DNA of 64,000 nucleotides from an unicellular cyanobacterium SU2 (GTDB lineage: Bacteria > Cyanobacteriota > Cyanobacteriia > Cyanobacteriales > Microcystaceae), in the NCBI GenBank assembly GCA_002110465.1, contig NEED01000008.1:1-64000 (forward strand), given 5' to 3'. The position numbers were made by a program, and so were the translations under genes. Below, one piece after another: positions 1-8,886 of the stretch (position 1 is its first letter; the number at the start of each line of letters is the position of its first letter). Below the pieces are notes generated by a model. That model searched no databases. It was not told the origin of the DNA and saw nothing but the letters and a program-made list of their open reading frames with translations.

Positions 1-1
1 T

Positions 2-40
2 ATTGAATATGTACAGAACCAAGAACAACCCGAAAAATAA
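2..40 (+). CDS. possible C-terminal end of a gene entering from the left
   Basis: The first bases are open in one plus-strand frame and end at TAA (38-40), giving the tail IEYVQNQEQPEK. It is hydrophilic and plausible as a protein end, but only 12 codons are visible, so neither family nor reality can be judged. Confidence 0.25.
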   Translation: MEYVQNQEQPEK

Positions 41-73
41 GGTGCTTCGCTTTTTATTTATTGGTTTCGCTAA

Positions 74-102
74 CCCCATCTAAATTAAAAATTTTAGATG
101 GG
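74..102. terminator. palindrome at the end of the DUF29 gene
   Basis: CCCATCTAAA and TTTAGATGGG form a perfect 10-bp stem with a short A/T loop. It overlaps the stop codon of the minus-strand DUF29 gene and follows a possible plus-strand gene end. It fits a shared terminator of convergent genes, but there is no strong T tract on either side. Confidence 0.45.
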
Positions 103-523
103 GACTGCGCTCAACATTTCTGTTCAATAAATCATCAAGAGAATAAGGACACTGTTTAGGTAATTCGATGGTATAGTCCATCAGAAGATCCTGTTTCGCT
201 CTCTGGTAAATTTTCTCTAAATCAATTTTTGCTTTGAGAGATGAAGAGAGTAAGTCTTCCCACTGATCTTTAATGTTATTAATTTCTTTTTGCCAATGTT
301 TTCTTACCTGAATATTGGGGAGTTTATCGAGTATGATTTGCTTAATTAAACTATTGGCTGTACGTAAATCAGTTTTACCCATACTTTCTAACTCTTCAAT
401 CAAGTTATCTAAGTCAAGGGCAGAAAACTGACCAGCGCGTAATTGTTCTATGGTTGTTTCTAACCAATACTGATAGTCTGTATCGTATGAATTTTGAAGG
501 GTTAGCGGTGTTGGGATTCCCAT
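80..523 (-). CDS. DUF29 family protein
   Basis: A 147-residue cytosolic protein of the DUF29 family, which is greatly expanded in cyanobacteria and has no established function. The N-terminus shows the family pattern: YDTDYQYWLE, then a hydrophilic helix, then LDLDNLIEELESMGK at about residues 38-50. The middle differs from the usual form, with LPNIQVRKHW where most members have a more basic KRSRSW-type segment, so this is a divergent copy. AGGAG lies about 11 nt before the ATG. It runs in the same direction as mdh but with a short gap, and nothing shows co-function. Confidence 0.8.
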   Translation of the reverse strand: MGIPTPLTLQNSYDTDYQYWLETTIEQLRAGQFSALDLDNLIEELESMGKTDLRTANSLIKQIILDKLPNIQVRKHWQKEINNIKDQWEDLLSSSLKAKIDLEKIYQRAKQDLLMDYTIELPKQCPYSLDDLLNRNVERSPHLKFLI

Positions 524-568
524 ACCCTAGATGCACTCCTAATTATATAATTTATCCATTTCCAACAC

Positions 569-1531
569 TTAAACCATTCCCAGGTTTTCTAACGCTAAGC
601 TAACATTTTTACGGACAGAATCGGCTGAAATAAGCAGTGCTTCTTTCTCTTGTTCAGTTAAAGTAACTTCGATAATTTGTTTAACCCCGCGACATCCCAA
701 TAAACAAGGAACCCCAAGGTATAAATCAGTTAATCCATATTCTCCTGATAAATAAGCAGCAGCCGGCAGTAACCGAGACTGATCCCTTAGGATAGTTTCT
801 ACCATTAAACAGGCCGAAGAAGCAGGAGCATAATAGGCTCCCCCAGTCTGCAATAATTTAACGACTTCTCCACCTCCATTACGGGTGCGTTCTACTAAAC
901 GATTAATCGTTGTCCGATCTAACAATTCAGTAATAGGAACTCCATTGACCGTACAATATCGAGGTAAGGGTAACATTAAATCTCCATGTCCGCCCAAAAC
1001 CAATGCGGTAATGTTGGCAGTACAGATGCCCAATTCCATAGCAATAAAACTCTGTAACCTCGAAGAGTCAAGGACTCCGGCCATTCCCATAACTTGATGA
1101 GAAGGAAGACCTGTTGCTTTCCAAACTAAATAGGTCATTACATCTAAGGGATTGGTAATGACTAGAAACACCGCATTAGGAGAATATTTAATCGCTTCTT
1201 TAGCGGTATTAACCACAATTTTGGCATTAATTTGCCGTAAATCATCTCTGCTTAACCCAGGGGTACGAGCGCGGCCAGCAGTAATCACGACAACGTCAGA
1301 GTCGGCTGTCTCCTCATAGTTATTAGTCCCAGTGACCTGGCTATCATGTAACTCAAGACTTTGGGCTGCCATTAAATCGAGGGCAATTCCTTGGGGCAAA
1401 CCTTCAACAATGTCGAGTAAGACAACATCCGCTAAATTTTTTTCGACAATACGTTGGGCTAAGGTTCTTCCGACGTTGCCTGCACCAATGATGGAAACGC
1501 GAAGAGATTGGCACGAGAGAAAATCATTCAT
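569..1531 (-). CDS. mdh: NAD-dependent malate dehydrogenase
   Basis: Cytosolic enzyme interconverting malate and oxaloacetate with NAD(H). The 320-residue length is normal for the LDH-like MDH family. Visible features are the Rossmann loop GAGNVG (16-21), the mobile loop with Arg89 and Arg95 in ARTPGLSRDD, Arg158 for substrate carboxylate, and catalytic His182 in GGHGD. Arg rather than Gln in the mobile loop marks it as malate, not lactate, dehydrogenase. It lies 18 bp downstream of ndhO on the same strand, so the two may be co-transcribed, linking NAD(P)H turnover to NDH-1; that functional link is inference. Confidence 0.93.
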   Translation of the reverse strand: MNDFLSCQSLRVSIIGAGNVGRTLAQRIVEKNLADVVLLDIVEGLPQGIALDLMAAQSLELHDSQVTGTNNYEETADSDVVVITAGRARTPGLSRDDLRQINAKIVVNTAKEAIKYSPNAVFLVITNPLDVMTYLVWKATGLPSHQVMGMAGVLDSSRLQSFIAMELGICTANITALVLGGHGDLMLPLPRYCTVNGVPITELLDRTTINRLVERTRNGGGEVVKLLQTGGAYYAPASSACLMVETILRDQSRLLPAAAYLSGEYGLTDLYLGVPCLLGCRGVKQIIEVTLTEQEKEALLISADSVRKNVSLALENLGMV

Positions 1532-1549
1532 TTTTCCAAGAAATGAGCC

Positions 1550-1768
1550 TTAATCGGCTAGTTCTAGTTGATCGATACGCAACCAAACATTCGGGGTAGG
1601 GACATAGAATCTAACAAGGGCATATTCATCATTCATATCAACGATTTCACCCTTACTTTCAAAAATGTAGGGAGGAAAGCGTGAATCACTCGCTTGCGCT
1701 TCCAAACTATTTTCCAGTTTTTCGGGAACCGCACGAACAAGCGCGCCTTTCTTCATTTTAGCTGCCAT
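1550..1768 (-). CDS. ndhO: NAD(P)H-quinone oxidoreductase subunit O
   Basis: Small peripheral subunit of thylakoid NDH-1, the complex for cyclic electron flow and respiration. The 72-residue protein begins [14 protein letters not shown], carries the conserved block [21 protein letters not shown] and ends with [10 protein letters not shown], matching the cyanobacterial and plant NdhO family in length and sequence. A GTG three codons upstream would add MIV, but the ATG matches the family start. It is the first gene of an ndhO-mdh pair and is transcribed away from the DnaA-box-like cluster. Confidence 0.93.
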   Translation of the reverse strand: MAAKMKKGALVRAVPEKLENSLEAQASDSRFPPYIFESKGEIVDMNDEYALVRFYVPTPNVWLRIDQLELAD

Positions 1769-2239
1769 GACTATCACTCACAAACGTTTTGTCTTAAAGC
1801 TTTATCTTACACGGAATCCCCCAAGAATAACCCTTGAGACTCCCTAAAAAATTTGTAATTCTTATTTTAGACCTCAAATTTCCCCCAACCATTCCCCATA
1901 CTTTCCACAACACTTTTCAACGTTTTCCACAATTTACCCAGACTTTTCCACAAGTCATCACGACAACATCAATAGTTGCGAAGATTGTGGGGGATATTCT
2001 TAACCCAAGTCCAACCCTTCAGGTTTTGTAAAGCTATGTAAAAAAAATTGGGGTTAAAGGCTTATTCTTTCGTAAAGATTAATTTTAACTAAAGCTTGCT
2101 GTAATATTTCGTCGCATTGACAAGCCAGTCTTTTGTTGAGCAAAATAGTATCCACATTAAACCTCTTACCTCAAGCTGGCTAAGTTTTCAGAGCAATCCC
2201 AGCTGGTGGGGGATTTTTTGTTGTCAATTGAGGTCTTTT
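1769..2239. other. 471-bp divergent intergenic region
   Basis: Region between ndhO (minus) and the DUF2811 gene (plus). It contains the phased TTTTCCACA-like sites at 1879-1952. AT-rich sequence follows at about 2030-2110, together with an interrupted inverted repeat (TTAACCC near 2000, GGGTTAA near 2051). An open frame at 1834-2031 appears to be a by-product of the periodic repeats and not a gene. Confidence 0.6.
1879..1952 (+). promoter_or_regulatory. phased DnaA-box-like cluster (possible origin or DnaA-binding locus)
   Basis: Two exact TTTTCCACA boxes lie at 1923-1931 and 1944-1952, with a one-mismatch box (CTTTCCACA) at 1901-1909 and a two-mismatch box at 1879-1887. All have the same orientation, with start-to-start spacings of 22, 22 and 21 bp, about two helical turns. 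TTTTCCACA is the DnaA box reported for many cyanobacteria. Neither dnaA nor dnaN is in the window, so this could be oriC, a DnaA-titrating or regulatory locus, or a DnaA-controlled promoter. Confidence 0.5.
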
Positions 2240-2464
2240 ATGAATACATCTGTCAGTATTTTTGCTGAAATTCCCGAAGAGTTGCACGAATCTCTGAAAA
2301 ATTATCTAGAGATCAATCCTAATTGGGATCTTGATCGGGTTTTTGCCTCTGCTTTATCCTTGTTCCTTTTACAAAATCATAGGGATGATACCCCTCAATC
2401 AACGACACATTATCGCGCCTGCGCTCGTGTTTACCTCGAAACTTTGTTTGAGCAATCTCAATAA
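2240..2464 (+). CDS. DUF2811 domain protein
   Basis: A 74-residue protein conserved in cyanobacteria and of unknown function. It starts MNTSVSIFAEIPEELHESL, has the aromatic segment NPNWDLDRVFASALSLFLLQ in the middle and ends in ARVYLETLFEQ, all typical of DUF2811. The ATG at 2240 is chosen because the family begins there and GAGG sits 9 nt upstream; the longer open frame to 2117 has no support. The amphipathic helical pattern and size resemble small ribbon-helix-helix-like proteins, but I see no proof of DNA binding. It lies just beyond the DnaA-box-like cluster. Confidence 0.8.
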   Translation: MNTSVSIFAEIPEELHESLKNYLEINPNWDLDRVFASALSLFLLQNHRDDTPQSTTHYRACARVYLETLFEQSQ

Positions 2465-2490
2465 GTTCTAGATTTGAGTTATTAAAAATT

Positions 2491-2529
2491 AGCTCTAGAC
2501 ATGGTTATTTTCAGTCAAGTTCTAGAGCT
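2491..2529. terminator. hairpin between convergent genes
   Basis: AGCTCTAGA and TCTAGAGCT form a perfect 9-bp stem with a loop of about 21 nt, between the convergent DUF2811 and ridA genes. There is no T tract on the plus side, so it may be a bidirectional or Rho-assisted terminator. Confidence 0.5.
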
Positions 2530-2555
2530 ATTACCAGTTATCCTCTGAGAAAATT

Positions 2556-2954
2556 TCAGTCAATAACGGCAATACATTCAATTTCTACCAAAACATCTTT
2601 CGGTAAACGGGAAACCTCCACACAAGCGCGAGCCGGAGCCATAGCCTCGTCAAAATATTGAGCATAAACTTGATTCATCTGATCAAAATTGCCTAAGTCA
2701 CTGAGAAAGACCGTTGTTTTAACAACATGATTCCAATTGGCTGCGGCTGCTCTTAAAATTGCCTCAATATTAGCCATCACTTGTTGAGTCTGTTGGACAA
2801 TATTCCCAATTCCCACAATCTCTCCTGTTTCAGGATTGAGGGGAATTTGTCCGGCGACAAATAGTAATTGACCCCTAGCTACGGCGATCGCTTGATTATA
2901 AGGACCAACAGGCATAGGAGCCTGGGTCGTCTCGATTACGCGATGATTACTCAT
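2556..2954 (-). CDS. ridA: RidA family reactive enamine/imine deaminase
   Basis: Cytosolic 132-residue RidA/YjgF/UK114 protein, expected to form a trimer that hydrolyses 2-aminoacrylate and other reactive imines made by PLP enzymes. Family signatures are GPYNQAI near the start, the central [16 protein letters not shown], and the C-terminal block with [20 protein letters not shown], which holds the arginine that binds the imine carboxylate. The ATG at 2954 is preferred over an upstream TTG because [13 protein letters not shown] matches the normal N-terminus. It stands alone, convergent with the DUF2811 gene. Confidence 0.92.
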   Translation of the reverse strand: MSNHRVIETTQAPMPVGPYNQAIAVARGQLLFVAGQIPLNPETGEIVGIGNIVQQTQQVMANIEAILRAAAANWNHVVKTTVFLSDLGNFDQMNQVYAQYFDEAMAPARACVEVSRLPKDVLVEIECIAVID

Positions 2955-3126
2955 TAACCAATCTGTCAAAAGGTTCTACCTTTTGAGTTTACCCTTGCTT
3001 TGTTTCTTCTCAAAATGTTACGAGCAGTCCCTTATACTGGTAAAGAGATATCTGAAAAAAAACCCAAGACCTCAAGACAAGAGACCATTGAGTCCAATTC
3101 TCTCTTGAAAGTTTAAAGAACCTACT

Positions 3127-3891
3127 ATGACTAACGAGCAACAGCAGCTAGAAAAAACCGTAGAAAGTCCTAATGTATCAGAAAATGTTGATAATACCTC
3201 TGTAGAGGAGCAAACTGGAGCAACAAATCAACCAGAATCAACAACCGCCGACACTTCTAACCCAGAATCAGTCGCAGCTGAACCCGTGACAGCTGAACCC
3301 GAATCAATCCCACCAGAACCAGCCCCTGAGCAAATCATAGCCACGTTAACTGAAGAAGTGACAGGGTTACAAGAAAAACTAACCCAAGAAAATCAGCAAT
3401 CTGAGGTTTTGAAAAAACGTTACATTACCTTAGCCGCAGAATTTGATAATTTTCGTAAACGAACGGAAAAAGAAAAAAAAGAACTAGAAACTCAGGTTAA
3501 ATGTCGGACAATTGGCGAATTGTTGTCAGTGGTTGATAATTTTGAACGGGCAAGGAGCCAAATTCAACCCGCTAATGATGGAGAGTTAGCGATTCACAAA
3601 AGTTACCAAGGGGTTTATAAAAATCTCGTTGAGAGCCTTAAACGGTTAGGGGTTGCTCCCATGCGTCCTGAAGGAGAGCCATTTGATCCTTTGTACCATG
3701 AAGCCATGTTGCGCGAATGTACCAACGAATACCCCGAAGGAACGGTTCTCGAACAACTCGTGAGAGGTTATCTTCTCGGAGAACAGGTGTTACGACACGC
3801 CATGGTTAAAGTGGCAGCTCCTAAAGAAGAAACTTCGGAGGATTCTTCGGAGTCTGATTCAGCCCCCGAAGATGATTCTTCAGTAAAATAA
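3127..3891 (+). CDS. grpE: nucleotide exchange factor GrpE
   Basis: Cytosolic GrpE homodimer that releases ADP from DnaK. The 254 residues comprise an acidic, low-complexity N-terminal tail rich in repeated PES/AEP segments (about 1-85), a long coiled coil (about 85-150, including [18 protein letters not shown]), and the compact beta domain (about 170-225) with [13 protein letters not shown] and [15 protein letters not shown] second acidic Ser/Glu tail ends the protein. It lies directly upstream of dnaK1 on the same strand with a 139-bp gap, the arrangement I recall for Synechocystis sll0057-sll0058. The long tail makes it larger than E. coli GrpE. Confidence 0.95.
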   Translation: MTNEQQQLEKTVESPNVSENVDNTSVEEQTGATNQPESTTADTSNPESVAAEPVTAEPESIPPEPAPEQIIATLTEEVTGLQEKLTQENQQSEVLKKRYITLAAEFDNFRKRTEKEKKELETQVKCRTIGELLSVVDNFERARSQIQPANDGELAIHKSYQGVYKNLVESLKRLGVAPMRPEGEPFDPLYHEAMLRECTNEYPEGTVLEQLVRGYLLGEQVLRHAMVKVAAPKEETSEDSSESDSAPEDDSSVK

Positions 3892-4030
3892 CTGAGGCTT
3901 TCTTGGAGAATATCCCAAGGTAAGTGGGTAATATAAGAATATCGGGAAAACTAATGCTAGTAATGTCCAAAAATCCTAGCTAATTCCCTACCCACGCCTG
4001 ACTAAAGAAGAGAACTATTACGAGAATACT

Positions 4031-6061
4031 ATGGGAAAAGTTATTGGGATCGACCTAGGGACGACCAATAGTTGTGTCGCTGTCCTTGAAGGAGGGAAAC
4101 CCATAGTTATCCCCAATGCAGAAGGGGGGCGTACCACCCCCAGTATCGTTGGTTTTGGTAAAGGGAAACAGCGTTTGGTTGGCCAGTTGGCTAAAAGACA
4201 AGCCGTCACTAATGCTGAGAATACAGTCTATAGCATAAAGCGATTTATTGGGAGAAGATGGGACGAAACCCAACAAGAGCGATCGCGAGTTCCCTATAAT
4301 TGTGTTAAAGGTCGTGAAGATACGGTTAACGTAGATATTCGTGGAGACGATTATACTCCTCAAGAAATTTCAGCCATGGTGCTGCAAAAATTAAAGGCGG
4401 ATGCGGAAAGCTATTTAGGAGAACCTGTTACCGAGGCCGTGATTACCGTTCCTGCTTATTTTACCGATGCTCAGCGTCAAGCGACAAAAGATGCAGGAAC
4501 CATTGCGGGACTAGATGTTCTTCGGATCATTAATGAACCAACAGCTGCTGCCCTAGCTTACGGGTTAGATAAACAAAATGAAGAACAGTATATCTTGGTA
4601 TTTGATCTAGGCGGCGGAACCTTTGACGTTTCTATCTTACAGTTGGGGAATGGGGTATTTGAAGTTAAAGCCACCGCAGGAAACAATCATTTAGGGGGAG
4701 ATGACTTCGATAATGCTATTGTCGAATGGATGGAAAAAAACTTCAAATCCACCGAAAAGATTGATTTGAGCCAGGATAAGATGGCCGTTCAACGATTGCG
4801 AGAAGCCGCCGAAAAAGCCAAAATTGAACTGTCTAACATGATTAGTACGTCCATTAATCTTCCCTTCATTACCTCTGATGAAAATGGACCGAAACACCTC
4901 GAAACAGAACTGACTCGCGCCCTTTTTGAAGATTTGACTAAAACCCTTACCGAATCAACCCAAGAACCCCTCAATCAAGCTCTGAAAGACTGTGGGCTAG
5001 ACCCAACTCTCATTGAGCGTGTCATTTTGGTGGGAGGATCGACTCGGATGCCTGCTATTCATAAAGTTATTCAACAGGTTTTTCCTAAAAGTCAAGTAGA
5101 TCGCTCTATTAACCCTGATGAAGCTGTTGCCCTAGGAGCCGCCATCCAAGGGGGCGTTTTGGGAGGAGAAGTCGAAGATGTGCTTTTATTAGATGTTACT
5201 CCGTTGTCTTTGGGGATCGAAACCCTTGGGGAAGTCTTTACCAAGATTATTGAACGTAATACAACCATTCCTAGTAGCAAATCTCAAGTTTTTTCTACTG
5301 CCTCTGATGGACAAACCTCGGTAGAAATTCATGTTCTTCAGGGGGAACGGGCAATGGCTAAGGATAATCGGAGCTTAGGAAAATGTCTTCTAGCTGGAAT
5401 TCCTCCTGCTCCTAGAGGTATCCCCCAAATTGAAGTCAGCTTTGAAATCGACGTTAATGGCATCCTGAAAGTTTCTGCTCAAGATCAGGGAACGGGGAAA
5501 GAACAAAGTATTATGATTAGTCACACAGGAGGCTTAAAGTCCAACGAAATTGAAAGAATGCAGGAAGAAGCTCGACAATACGCTGAATATGATTGCCGTC
5601 GGATACAGATAATTGAAATAAAAAATCAAGCTGATAGCCTCTTTTACACCTATAAAACAACCCTTGAAGAAAATGGTAATTTAATTCCTGATGATCTGAA
5701 ATTCCAAAGTAAGCAGAAGAAAGAACAACTTGAAGCGTTCTTGCATGATTCTGGCATTAGTCTTGAACAATTAAAATCTTATCTCGAAGAATTTCGGCAA
5801 GTTATTCTAGAAATTGGAACTTTCATCTATCAACAAGGAGATTCCCAAACGACGAGCCGTACGTTTACGGGAACAGGGGTTTTTGAGCCAATCCCAGATC
5901 CTCAAACATCACCGCCAATAGGAACTATTTCCGACAATTTTGATGACGGTGAAACCGTGGCGAGTGATCATCAAACTTTTGATACTAACTACACAACAAT
6001 AAGCTCTGATATTTTCGAGAATGATGAAACCGTTGCTAGTGACTACGAGGCTGTAGACTAA
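4031..6061 (+). CDS. dnaK1: Hsp70 chaperone DnaK1-type
   Basis: ATP-dependent Hsp70 chaperone, 676 residues. The nucleotide-binding domain starts with [12 protein letters not shown] and contains [12 protein letters not shown] and GGSTRMPA. The substrate-binding domain begins near [14 protein letters not shown]. The [17 protein letters not shown] segment and the position next to grpE match the cyanobacterial DnaK1 paralogue rather than the principal DnaK2. The C-terminal tail is unusual: ETVASD occurs twice, within [14 protein letters not shown] and [13 protein letters not shown]. The final EAVD resembles the EEVD end of eukaryotic cytosolic Hsp70s, but functional meaning is unproven. DnaK1's specific clients are not known to me. 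Confidence 0.92.
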   Translation: MGKVIGIDLGTTNSCVAVLEGGKPIVIPNAEGGRTTPSIVGFGKGKQRLVGQLAKRQAVTNAENTVYSIKRFIGRRWDETQQERSRVPYNCVKGREDTVNVDIRGDDYTPQEISAMVLQKLKADAESYLGEPVTEAVITVPAYFTDAQRQATKDAGTIAGLDVLRIINEPTAAALAYGLDKQNEEQYILVFDLGGGTFDVSILQLGNGVFEVKATAGNNHLGGDDFDNAIVEWMEKNFKSTEKIDLSQDKMAVQRLREAAEKAKIELSNMISTSINLPFITSDENGPKHLETELTRALFEDLTKTLTESTQEPLNQALKDCGLDPTLIERVILVGGSTRMPAIHKVIQQVFPKSQVDRSINPDEAVALGAAIQGGVLGGEVEDVLLLDVTPLSLGIETLGEVFTKIIERNTTIPSSKSQVFSTASDGQTSVEIHVLQGERAMAKDNRSLGKCLLAGIPPAPRGIPQIEVSFEIDVNGILKVSAQDQGTGKEQSIMISHTGGLKSNEIERMQEEARQYAEYDCRRIQIIEIKNQADSLFYTYKTTLEENGNLIPDDLKFQSKQKKEQLEAFLHDSGISLEQLKSYLEEFRQVILEIGTFIYQQGDSQTTSRTFTGTGVFEPIPDPQTSPPIGTISDNFDDGETVASDHQTFDTNYTTISSDIFENDETVASDYEAVD

Positions 6062-6095
6062 TGCTGGGATAGCGCCATGGCTTACACCTTTGACT

Positions 6096-6124
6096 AGGAA
6101 ACTTGCCTCAGAGGATGGTTTCCT
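6096..6124. terminator. hairpin after dnaK1
   Basis: AGGAAAC and GTTTCCT form a 7-bp stem with a 15-nt loop that itself contains CCTCAGAGG. It lies 35 bp after dnaK1 and 44 bp from the end of the convergent sds gene. The T tract is weak. Confidence 0.5.
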
Positions 6125-6167
6125 TGTTAATCACTATTCAAACAAAACTAATTTAATTTTTCGACGT

Positions 6168-7139
6168 TTAGTAAAGCCGACTCAAAACATAATCCACCAA
6201 ATCTTTTAAAACCTGAGAAGAGGCAGAAGGTTTAAGACACTCAAGATGTTTAAACGCTACATTCCCATGATGGGATGCCAATTCGCGCGATCGCTCAATT
6301 CCCTTGCTTTGATTTATGAGAGACAAGGCTTTTTCTATGTCTCCCTCTTCACTGAATTCTCTTTCAATTAATGTTTCTAAGTAGGGATCTTCCTCCATAG
6401 CAAATAAAGCCGGCGCAGTAATATTACCACTAATTAAATCAGAACCTGCCGGTTTCCCTAATACTTCTGTCGGACTTGTAAAATCTAGGATATCATCCAC
6501 AATTTGGAACGCTAATCCTAAGTTACGTCCGTAAGCATACAGATGTTCTTTAACGTCAGCTGAAGTCTCACTTAAAACGGCCGCTGCTTTGGCACTATTG
6601 GCGATTAATGACGCGGTTTTATAGTAACTTTTTTCTAGATAAGCTTCCATCGTTAAGCTGGTATCAAAGCGATTAATTCCTTGTAAGATTTCTCCCTCGG
6701 CAAAATCGCGGATGACCTCAGATAATAGTTTAACTACTTCTAAGTTATCTAAATTAGCTAAATACCAAGAAGACTGGGCAAACAAAAAATCTCCTGCCAA
6801 GACAGCAATACGATTGTCAAATAAACTGTTCACAGTCGGAACATTGCGTCGTAATTCTGCTTCATCGACCACGTCATCATGAACCAGACTGGCAGTATGA
6901 ATCATCTCTGTAATTTCTGCTAATCGGCGGTGACGGGGAGTAAGATCGAGATCCAACATGGTAGCCCGTGAAACTAAGAGGACGATCGCCGGGCGAATTC
7001 GTTTTCCACCAGCATCAAATAGATGTTCGGCTGCAGCCCCTAAGATAGGATGGCGAGCTCCAACCAACCGTTTAAGGTTATCGGTTAAGAGGCGTAAATC
7101 GTGGTCAACAGGAGCGAAAAAAGAAGTGGTTGATATCAT
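6168..7139 (-). CDS. sds: solanesyl (long-chain polyprenyl) diphosphate synthase
   Basis: Trans-prenyltransferase that extends allylic diphosphates with IPP to make the side chain of plastoquinone. The 323 residues carry the first Asp-rich motif D88-D-x-x-D92 (HDDVVDEAELRR), the second D215-D-x-x-D219 (VDDILD), and the GGKRIRP substrate loop (44-50). Ala83, five residues before the first Asp motif, is small, as expected for enzymes making long chains. Exact product length cannot be read from sequence. It is separated from murI by more than 800 bp but points the same way as murI-amiC. Confidence 0.92.
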   Translation of the reverse strand: MISTTSFFAPVDHDLRLLTDNLKRLVGARHPILGAAAEHLFDAGGKRIRPAIVLLVSRATMLDLDLTPRHRRLAEITEMIHTASLVHDDVVDEAELRRNVPTVNSLFDNRIAVLAGDFLFAQSSWYLANLDNLEVVKLLSEVIRDFAEGEILQGINRFDTSLTMEAYLEKSYYKTASLIANSAKAAAVLSETSADVKEHLYAYGRNLGLAFQIVDDILDFTSPTEVLGKPAGSDLISGNITAPALFAMEEDPYLETLIEREFSEEGDIEKALSLINQSKGIERSRELASHHGNVAFKHLECLKPSASSQVLKDLVDYVLSRLY

Positions 7140-7702
7140 TGGTTAGCCAAACCTGGCACATCAGTTACGAAAGTTTACATATCCTTATATTTATTTTAAG
7201 CTAACCTTTCCAGACAAGGAAACGAAATTGTCTACTTTTTTGACTAAATACCCAACCTAATTCAGTGAAATCCCCAAAAAAACTGTCACAACCTTATTTC
7301 TTATGTTAACTTAGTAGTAAGGGTTTTAAGAATTTCCCGTCTTCTCAATTACTAACTTCTCGGCAGTATTTGCTTCAACGAGATGCCTTAGATTAATTGG
7401 GCTAACTATTTAGTTATATCTAGTTAGCTGCTTAGGCGCATCAATTTAGAATTGCTCGACTTAGGAGCGTTCAGCAATCGGAGAGGACTAGCTTAAGTTT
7501 ATCTGACGCTAATTTCTATCTTGTTCGCTATCTAAAACGAGTATCCTTAAAGCAGGGAAGGGAAAACACTTGTTTTCATTCTGCTATTTCTTGAAGACTC
7601 AGTATGCTTGAAATTCTGAATCTTTAAGCAGTTTGAGGTAACTACTTACTTGATTAACTTTACTTTATGTCCACCTTAACACTGATAGACTGATAAGGAA
7701 AA
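7140..7702. other. 563-bp intergenic region between sds and a small membrane protein gene
   Basis: Divergent region between sds (minus) and the small ORF at 7703 (plus). It is AT-rich and must hold both promoters. I found no convincing ORF, tRNA or long inverted repeat in it. An untranslated leader or unannotated RNA is possible but not shown. Confidence 0.4.
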
Positions 7703-7819
7703 ATGCCTGTGATTACTCTGCTTCTCGCCGCCCTCTACTTACTAATGATTTACGGATTACTGATCCTTGCTAAGCGTACCGGAAAATGGATGTTTCCACC
7801 TCGCCGTGATTTAGGATAA
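7703..7819 (+). CDS. 38-residue single-span membrane protein
   Basis: A short gene missed by length cut-offs. It has a good ribosome-binding site (AAGGA five nt before the ATG) and encodes a protein with one hydrophobic helix (about residues 3-23, ITLLLAALYLLMIYGLLIL) followed by a basic tail KRTGKWMFPPRRDLG. The design, an N-terminal helix and a stromal positively charged tail, is typical of small subunits of photosynthetic or NDH-1 complexes. NdhP is one candidate by size and topology, but I cannot confirm it from sequence. A strong bidirectional terminator follows it. Confidence 0.65.
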   Translation: MPVITLLLAALYLLMIYGLLILAKRTGKWMFPPRRDLG

Positions 7820-7898
7820 GCAAATCTTCTAAGATCGTTGATAATCGTTGGTTTCTCGAATAGTAAAAATTAACTTGAAAACAATGTAATTATTTTTT

Positions 7899-7943
7899 AA
7901 GGATTAGTTATGGACTTAAGAATCCCACCATAAGCTAATCCTT
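7899..7943. terminator. bidirectional intrinsic terminator
   Basis: AAGGATTAG..TTATGG pairs with CCATAAGCTAATCCTT around a short loop, giving about 15 bp with one bulge. A T tract follows on the plus side (7942-7947), and a run of Ts precedes a final AA on the left (7893-7898), which gives an A run after the hairpin's complement for the other strand. It separates the small membrane protein gene from the convergent murI. Confidence 0.8.
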
Positions 7944-7945
7944 TT

Positions 7946-8797
7946 TTATTCTAGAATTTCAAGTTCTTCTCCAATCCGAGAATAGCCTATTGTTGAGACA
8001 CTCTGAAGAGAAACTGATTCAACTGAGGGACAATAACCTAACCATTGTTGGGAGAGTCGCGAAAAGGTTTGGGGAGAACCACTGACGCAAAAGCAAGTCG
8101 GTTTGGTAGTCTTGTTGTTGTATAACCCCATTAATTTTAACTCTTTTTCAGCAGCTTGCACCACAAAACTAGCAGGATCGATGAGATTGATAGTTGAGGG
8201 AAGTATCTCCTGGAAAATGGGGGCTAGATGGCGATAATGAGTACAACCATAGATCAATGTATCAATTTGACGAGCGAGTAACGGACTCAAATATCGACGA
8301 GCAACCTGTTTAGTATAAGGGTCGTAGAGACGATTTTGTTCAATGAGAGGGACAAATTCAGAACACCCAACCTGCCATACGTGAGCGTTAGGGTTAATTT
8401 CTTGAATCGCTTGGCGGTAAGCATTACTTTTAGCAGTAGCAGGGGTGGAAATAACACCTATACGTTGACCTTGTTTAACGGCTGCCCTTGCTCCAGGAAG
8501 AATTACCCCTAAAATCGGAAAATTAAACTCCCTGCGAACCGTTTCCAAGGCCAAAGCGGAACTCGTATTACAGGCCATGATAACCATCTTGACATTTTGG
8601 TGGGTCATCCAGGTCAGAATTTCTCTAACAAATTGTAAAATTTCCGCCTCAGAACGATTTCCATAAGGTAAACGCGCCGTATCAGCAAAATAGAGAATTG
8701 ATTCTTGGGGTAACTGTCGGTAGAGTTCTCGTAAAACAGTCAGTCCCCCCACACCACTATCGAAAACACCAATGGGACTGTTTTGAACGTTGCTCAT
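7946..8797 (-). CDS. murI: glutamate racemase
   Basis: Cytosolic cofactor-independent racemase supplying D-glutamate for peptidoglycan. The 283 residues have the N-terminal GVFDSGVGGLTV motif and both catalytic cysteines, Cys76 in MACNTSSA and Cys185 in YGCTHYRHL. The ATG at 8797 is preferred to a GTG 21 bp upstream because the family N-terminus is short; neither start has a clear Shine-Dalgarno. It lies 89 bp downstream of amiC on the same strand, forming a cell-wall pair whose order I recall from other cyanobacteria. Confidence 0.94.
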   Translation of the reverse strand: MSNVQNSPIGVFDSGVGGLTVLRELYRQLPQESILYFADTARLPYGNRSEAEILQFVREILTWMTHQNVKMVIMACNTSSALALETVRREFNFPILGVILPGARAAVKQGQRIGVISTPATAKSNAYRQAIQEINPNAHVWQVGCSEFVPLIEQNRLYDPYTKQVARRYLSPLLARQIDTLIYGCTHYRHLAPIFQEILPSTINLIDPASFVVQAAEKELKLMGLYNNKTTKPTCFCVSGSPQTFSRLSQQWLGYCPSVESVSLQSVSTIGYSRIGEELEILE

Positions 8798-8886
8798 AAA
8801 AGATTTAACACACCACACTTAAGTTGTTGATAATTGAAACACAGAATCTCTAAAGAAGTAAATATATTTAAAAAAATAAATATATT

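Noticed and set aside
1834-2031. 65-codon open frame upstream of the DUF2811 gene
   Set aside because: Its F/P-rich sequence is the translation of the periodic TTTTCCACA-like repeats; it has no ribosome site and no sensible protein pattern.
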